Shown here piece after piece: positions 29,053 to 32,667 of a stretch of 32,667 nucleotides of DNA. Source of the DNA: an uncultured Bacteroidota bacterium. GTDB lineage: Bacteria > Bacteroidota > Bacteroidia > Bacteroidales > 4484-276. The stretch covers positions 1 to 32,667 of the forward strand of contig CAJATL010000344.1 in NCBI GenBank assembly GCA_903944895.1. Direction: 5' to 3'. The position numbers were made by a program, and so were the translations under genes. Each line of letters begins with the position of its first letter. Position 1 is the first letter of the stretch. The notes under the pieces are model-generated. The model saw only the letters and a list, made by a program, of their open reading frames with translations, had not been told where the DNA came from and did not search any database.

Positions 29053-31099
29053 GGTTTAAAGAATTTCGTTTTAATAGTAGGTCTTCAAATTTTACTGTAT
29101 CAAGAACAATTTCTGATTTGTGCATTAAAATGAATCTACTGCACAATGATGCTAATTGATTGTCATGAGTTACAACTAATATTGTTTTACCACGAGTCAA
29201 CAGCTCTTGCATGAAGGAGTGTAGTTTAATAATATTGTATCTATCTAAATAATTAGTTGGCTCATCTAAAATGATTATACTTTTATTATATATATTACTT
29301 GATATTTCCAATAAGCGAACTTTTGAAACAGAAATATCCAAGGTTGACTGATTTTCTGTTAATTGTGACCAATTGAGCATTTCATTTGTAAATTGTTTTT
29401 GTGTTTTCTCATCAACGCCATCATTTTTTAAAGCCAATACAATTTCTTCGCTAGTGTTATCTTCCAATATTTGTTTTGAGCAATCCTGAAAAATCATTCC
29501 AATGCTTTTAAAATTTACTAAAACATCACCAACATCAGGAATCAAAACTTTTGCTAATGTTAGCAATAATGTACTTTTCCCGCTTCCATTATCACCCATG
29601 ATAGCAATACATTGGTTTTGGTAAAAATTACAACTAATATTTGATAATACTTTTTTGTTATCAAATGAAAGAGAGATGTTCCGCATTGATGCAACAGCAT
29701 CTTTATTATTTGTTGAATGGATAAACTGTTTAAGAGAAGGATACGTCAGATTAAGTTTATCAAGTATTTCAATTATTTGTCCATTGCTTGTGGTTATATC
29801 ATGTTTTATTTTACCGTTTTCAAGAAACAGAAATCTATTGATTATTCCATTGTAATAATCAGCATATTGGTCAGTAATAATTATTGTAACTTGCTTCGAT
29901 TCAACAATCTTGTTTAATGCAGTAATAAATGAACTTCTTCCTAATGGGTCAAGTTGTCCTAATGGAGATTCTAAAACTAAGAGTTTTACATTAGAGCATA
30001 ATAAAGATGCCAGAACAACCCGTGCTTGTTCTCCACCAGATAAAGTGTTTGAGTCTCGCTCCCAAAGATGAACTATATCAAGTAGTTCTGAATAATATTT
30101 AATTATTTTATCATCATTGGTTTGAGAAGATAGTTCTTGCTTTACATTTAATCCAATTATCGAATCCGCCGGATTTTCGACAATATATCTTAAATACTTA
30201 TTAATCTCCTTTAACTGAATGTTTGAATTAGGTGATATGTTTGATACTACTACTTCACCATTTATTATATACCCTTCAACTTTAGGAATGTAACCACTTA
30301 TAACTTTTAGTAAAGTCGTTTTCCCACAACCATTATTACCAGAAATAAAAACTACTTCGCCTTTCGAGATTGACAAATTTACTTTTTCAAGAATGGCTTT
30401 ACTATCATAATCATATGAGACAGTTAAATCAGTAATTTCAACTGTACCATTATTATTTTCGTTGCCCTTTTCCTTAAAATTAAAATGACTTTCTCCATTA
30501 TAAGTCATTTTACCGATATTAGTAAAAAACCTATTTAAGACAGCCTTTAAAATTATTATAAGCTGTTTGATTTTTTTTTGAGGATTCTTGGATTTTAAAT
30601 CAAAACCCCTTAGGTACATTGAATAATAAAGCAAAGTAAAATCATGCTTTAGGTTTTGAATCCATTTTAGAAAAACAATTATAGTCTTGTTAAACCTTTT
30701 AATGACATTGATAGAATTATAAACATCATATAGTGAATCAATTGAAGAAAGCCAAGCGAAAGATAAAACTATCATTGCATTCCGTTTTAAAGCACCAATA
30801 ATACCATTATGTAATCCTGTGTCGTTTATTCTAAAAAACAAATAATTATCACTTATTATGGCATTTGGTGAGAAAAGCCAATTGCCTAGAATCATGTAAA
30901 TGGAATTTATTAGTAAAACGTAAAAGAATATCTTTTTAAATACTAGTCTTCGTCCTAATAATAATATCACTATTGAAGAAATGAAAACCGCAAATGAAAT
31001 TTCAAGAGAATTAATAAAAGCAAATAAAGAAGTTGAGATTATTACAAATAATAAACTCACTTTTAGGGGTAAAAGTCTTAATCCGTATCCTTTGGGCAT
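29045..31099 (-). CDS. ECF transporter T-A-A fusion protein
   Basis: This 684-residue fusion has EcfT at about 1-205 (several TM helices, coupling motif LRGF at 163-166). NBD1 follows at about 218-445: Walker A GNNGCGKT (254-261), signature LSGGE (353-357), but Walker B LLVLES (E377-S378 where LLDE is usual) and Asp410 where the switch His is expected. NBD2 is at about 468-675: Walker A GDNGSGKS (502-509), Q538, degenerate signature ISVSK (589-593 in place of LSGGQ), intact Walker B IIILDEP with E613, and His645. The canonical ATP site is therefore NBD2 Walker A/B plus NBD1 signature, and the other site is degenerate. ECF transporters import vitamins and bases using a separate S component, here the gene 18 bases upstream. 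Confidence 0.88.
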   Translation of the reverse strand: MPKGYGLRLLPLKVSLLFVIISTSLFAFINSLEISFAVFISSIVILLLGRRLVFKKIFFYVLLINSIYMILGNWLFSPNAIISDNYLFFRINDTGLHNGIIGALKRNAMIVLSFAWLSSIDSLYDVYNSINVIKRFNKTIIVFLKWIQNLKHDFTLLYYSMYLRGFDLKSKNPQKKIKQLIIILKAVLNRFFTNIGKMTYNGESHFNFKEKGNENNNGTVEITDLTVSYDYDSKAILEKVNLSISKGEVVFISGNNGCGKTTLLKVISGYIPKVEGYIINGEVVVSNISPNSNIQLKEINKYLRYIVENPADSIIGLNVKQELSSQTNDDKIIKYYSELLDIVHLWERDSNTLSGGEQARVVLASLLCSNVKLLVLESPLGQLDPLGRSSFITALNKIVESKQVTIIITDQYADYYNGIINRFLFLENGKIKHDITTSNGQIIEILDKLNLTYPSLKQFIHSTNNKDAVASMRNISLSFDNKKVLSNISCNFYQNQCIAIMGDNGSGKSTLLLTLAKVLIPDVGDVLVNFKSIGMIFQDCSKQILEDNTSEEIVLALKNDGVDEKTQKQFTNEMLNWSQLTENQSTLDISVSKVRLLEISSNIYNKSIIILDEPTNYLDRYNIIKLHSFMQELLTRGKTILVVTHDNQLASLCSRFILMHKSEIVLDTVKFEDLLLKRNSLNHA

Positions 31100-31117
31100 T
31101 TGGCTTTGCTTGTGTTT

Positions 31118-31879
31118 TTAAAGTGAGCAAAGTCCCATCTTTCTTGCTCTTTCAGTAAAATATGCAAGCATGTACAATCCTAAGAAGCAAGATACTGTAT
31201 CTCCTAAAAACCAACCCAATCCAGTTCCTAATAATGCACCTTCCCATGTATTCCCACCTATTTTAACTCCAAGACTGCCGATGACAGCACTTATTGCACT
31301 AATAATAACACAAAATAAAGCTGCTAATAAAAAATCGCCTTTGTTGATTTTAATATTCCATAGAATAAAAGGCATTCCAACTAATAATACAAAAATGGCA
31401 ATTACATAAGCCCAAACACCTATATTGCTTATAAATAAAGGTAAAATTCCAATTCCAATCACGAACAATAGAACAATTGAAATCCGAATAACTGCTGTTT
31501 TTATAGCCTTAGTCTCTGCACCAAAATCAGGGTTTATCTTAAACCAACTAAATAAAATTGCCGGTAGCCAAGCATTAGCAATACCACCAGCAATTGGATT
31601 CATAATAATGTCAACTAAGCCCCATCCTCCATAAGCGATTATTCCAGCTGCATATGCACCTAACCCACCAGCTAAAAGACCCCTTGTTGGACCAAACCAA
31701 ACACCTGCAATAAGTTGTAATGCGGCAGGTATCCATAGCATTGCTGCACCTTTCATCTGAGGGCTGCTGGTTAATGTCATCATAAAAGCACCAATTACTG
31801 CTATCAATACAGCAAAAACTATTGCACCATAAGTTTTCATGCTTTCATCTCTGTTCGGATTAACTTTTGTTCTTTCCAT
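31118..31879 (-). CDS. ECF transporter substrate-binding S component (possible queuosine/queuine type)
   Basis: This 253-residue membrane protein has about six helices. GAIVFAVLIAVIGAF near the N-terminus and AALQLIAGVWFGPTRGLLAGGLGAYAAG (about 52-79) recall the S-component fold, which holds a small substrate within the membrane. The open frame continues upstream to a TTG at 31897, but ATG at 31879 (MERTKVN) was chosen because the TTG overlaps a promoter-like box. Neighbour order (S, T-A-A, Qng1) points to queuosine or a related base as substrate, as in the reported Qrt transporters; the sequence alone does not prove this. Other vitamins remain possible. Confidence 0.7.
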   Translation of the reverse strand: MERTKVNPNRDESMKTYGAIVFAVLIAVIGAFMMTLTSSPQMKGAAMLWIPAALQLIAGVWFGPTRGLLAGGLGAYAAGIIAYGGWGLVDIIMNPIAGGIANAWLPAILFSWFKINPDFGAETKAIKTAVIRISIVLLFVIGIGILPLFISNIGVWAYVIAIFVLLVGMPFILWNIKINKGDFLLAALFCVIISAISAVIGSLGVKIGGNTWEGALLGTGLGWFLGDTVSCFLGLYMLAYFTERARKMGLCSL

Positions 31880-31894
31880 GATATTCTTTTTTTT

Positions 31895-31902
31895 CAAAAT
31901 TA
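31895..31902 (-). promoter_or_regulatory. Possible -7 promoter box of the ECF-Qng1 operon
   Basis: TAATTTTG on the minus strand, 15 bases before the ATG at 31879. It gives a very short leader and no clear -33 box is seen; if real, no upstream riboswitch would be transcribed. Confidence 0.35.
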
Positions 31903-31947
31903 CAAATCTTTTTTCAAACTATTCATTCTTTACAGAGCTGTTTTTTT

Positions 31948-32307
31948 TTAGCGTTGAAGGTAACTTGTAAACAGCTGGAGATACATGTTACTTTTTGCCA
32001 TTAATTTCAAAATTAGATTGGTGTTATCAAAACCCCGGGCAAAAAGTACAAACCCAACCCCAGGTTTTGTTGAAGAATAATTAAGTATTTCGGTTCTAGT
32101 GGCGGTTACTGTTTTCCATTGGTAGTTTTCACTGTTGCAATCAACCCACAGGCAATCGCCGGCAAAACTAAGCGTGCAATAGGGCTTTGGCCTAATCTGG
32201 TTCAGGATTTTATCATACCTGGAACCAATCCCGGTAAGGAATCGGTTTTTAAGCAGCATTTGATAAACAGTAAGCATTTTGGAAACCATAAATTTTTTGA
32301 ACGTCAT
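31948..32307 (-). CDS. Hypothetical protein, doubtful
   Basis: A 119-residue open frame with a plausible amino-acid composition. The middle (PKPYCTLSFAGDCLWVDC, about residues 41-58) has two Cys pairs and aromatic residues. Internal ATGs at several places (MVSKMLTVYQM) leave the start open. No domain is recognised, and no promoter box or operon partner is seen. It could be a fragment of a lost gene. Confidence 0.35.
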   Translation of the reverse strand: MTFKKFMVSKMLTVYQMLLKNRFLTGIGSRYDKILNQIRPKPYCTLSFAGDCLWVDCNSENYQWKTVTATRTEILNYSSTKPGVGFVLFARGFDNTNLILKLMAKSNMYLQLFTSYLQR

Positions 32308-32494
32308 TTTAAAGAAGTGGCAAAGCTATGTTTGATTTTTGGGAATAACAAGTATTGTTTGGAAAAAGTGAAGAAATGTTTTGGTTTGGGGAGTACAATC
32401 GTTATCCTTTCTGGTAATCAATAGCTTTGCACTATCAGGCAAGAACCACTCTTTGAGCGGCCTGGGATAAAAACATCTAATTTTTAAACGAAAA

Positions 32495-32535
32495 AAAACC
32501 TGACCAGTTTTTGTCTCCGGCCAGGTTTTAATTTT
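32495..32535. terminator. Probable bidirectional terminator hairpin
   Basis: AAAACCTG pairs with CAGGTTTT across a 17-base loop with inner CC/GG pairs. A-rich and T-rich flanks make it usable from both sides. Confidence 0.5.
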
Positions 32536-32563
32536 AAATGGTTTGTGTACGGTTAAATTTTTT

Positions 32564-32591
32564 AGATTCCTCACTTCGTTCGGAATGACAC
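32564..32591. repeat. CCTCACTTCGTTCGGAATG dispersed repeat
   Basis: This word (reverse: CATTCCGAACGAAGTGAGG) is a familiar dispersed element in Bacteroidota intergenic DNA; translated, it gives the false peptide VIPNEVRNL. One copy here. Confidence 0.6.
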
Positions 32592-32619
32592 AGTATTTGG
32601 AGTATTTTGGGAGGGAGGG

Positions 32620-32648
32620 GGTTGGCGGCGGCGAAGCCGCCACCAACC
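32620..32648. repeat. GC-rich palindrome
   Basis: GGTTGG-GGCGGC-GAA-GCCGCC-CCAACC layout with one or two unpaired bases. It is flanked by G-rich and C-rich tracts. Confidence 0.7.
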
Positions 32649-32667
32649 CCCACCCAAAACAACGATA

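Larger units (their letters stand above)
32308..32667. other. Gene-less end of the window
   Basis: It holds a probable terminator (32495-32535), the CCTCACTTCGTTCGGAATG repeat (32564-32591) and a GC-rich palindrome (32620-32648). The open frame 32646-32326 reads through these repeats and was not accepted. Confidence 0.6.

Noticed and set aside
31880-31947. PreQ1 riboswitch before the ECF operon
   Set aside because: The leader is too short and no preQ1-type hairpin with an A-rich tail was found by eye.
32326-32646. 106-residue ORF at the right end
   Set aside because: It reads through the CCTCACTTCG repeat (false peptide VIPNEVRNL) and two palindromes, and has no domain.

Overview
The window reads as chromosomal DNA of an anaerobic or facultative Bacteroidota bacterium. 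The evidence is several TAnnTTTG (-7 type) promoter boxes, a lack of Shine-Dalgarno sequences, two HU-like proteins of the Bacteroidota type, a FISUMP-domain surface protein and many intergenic palindromes. No rRNA, tRNA or CRISPR array was recognised.

Layout. (1) 1-2983, minus strand: a hydrogenase-associated signalling cluster with a DRTGG protein, an RsbW-like ATPase, a ferredoxin/Fe-hydrogenase-like protein, a second DRTGG protein and, after a repeat-bearing gap, a truncated PHP phosphoesterase. (2) 3166-6767, plus strand: a metal gene set with nikR and its probable own operator, a secreted YD-repeat-like protein, a TsaA(TrmO)-FmdE fusion, a NicO/UreH-type nickel permease with a His-rich loop, and a small four-Cys protein. 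(3) 6768-12741: repeat-rich DNA with a PD-(D/E)XK-like protein, two nearly identical mntP genes and, between them, a 930-residue FISUMP surface protein. (4) 12791-18314, minus strand: a compact putative biosynthetic cluster with a methyltransferase, a single-module A-T-TE NRPS-like enzyme, a URO-D-family protein and an EamA exporter. (5) 18524-27068: a type I restriction-modification locus (hsdM-hsdS-RAYT-hsdR) flanked by two HU paralogues. (6) 27451-31879, minus strand and visibly AT-rich: an ECF-type transporter (S component plus a T-A-A fusion), a Qng1/DUF2419 queuosine hydrolase and an unknown membrane protein. (7) 31948-32667: one doubtful ORF and repeats.

Two systems stand out. First, the hsd operon carries a REP-associated tyrosine transposase (RAYT) gene whose stop overlaps the hsdR start. 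About ten copies of a GTAG-headed palindrome (arms GTAGAGACGCCC / GGGCGTCTCTAC) are scattered through hsdM, the RAYT, the RAYT-hsdS gap and hsdR. They lie in frame inside the proteins, and I saw none elsewhere in the window. One arm appears to have grown into a 30-bp minisatellite inside hsdR. Second, the ECF-Qng1 operon looks like a self-contained queuosine/queuine salvage module. Its T-A-A fusion has one canonical and one degenerate composite ATP site.

All functional statements are based on reading motifs by eye. No database search was run.
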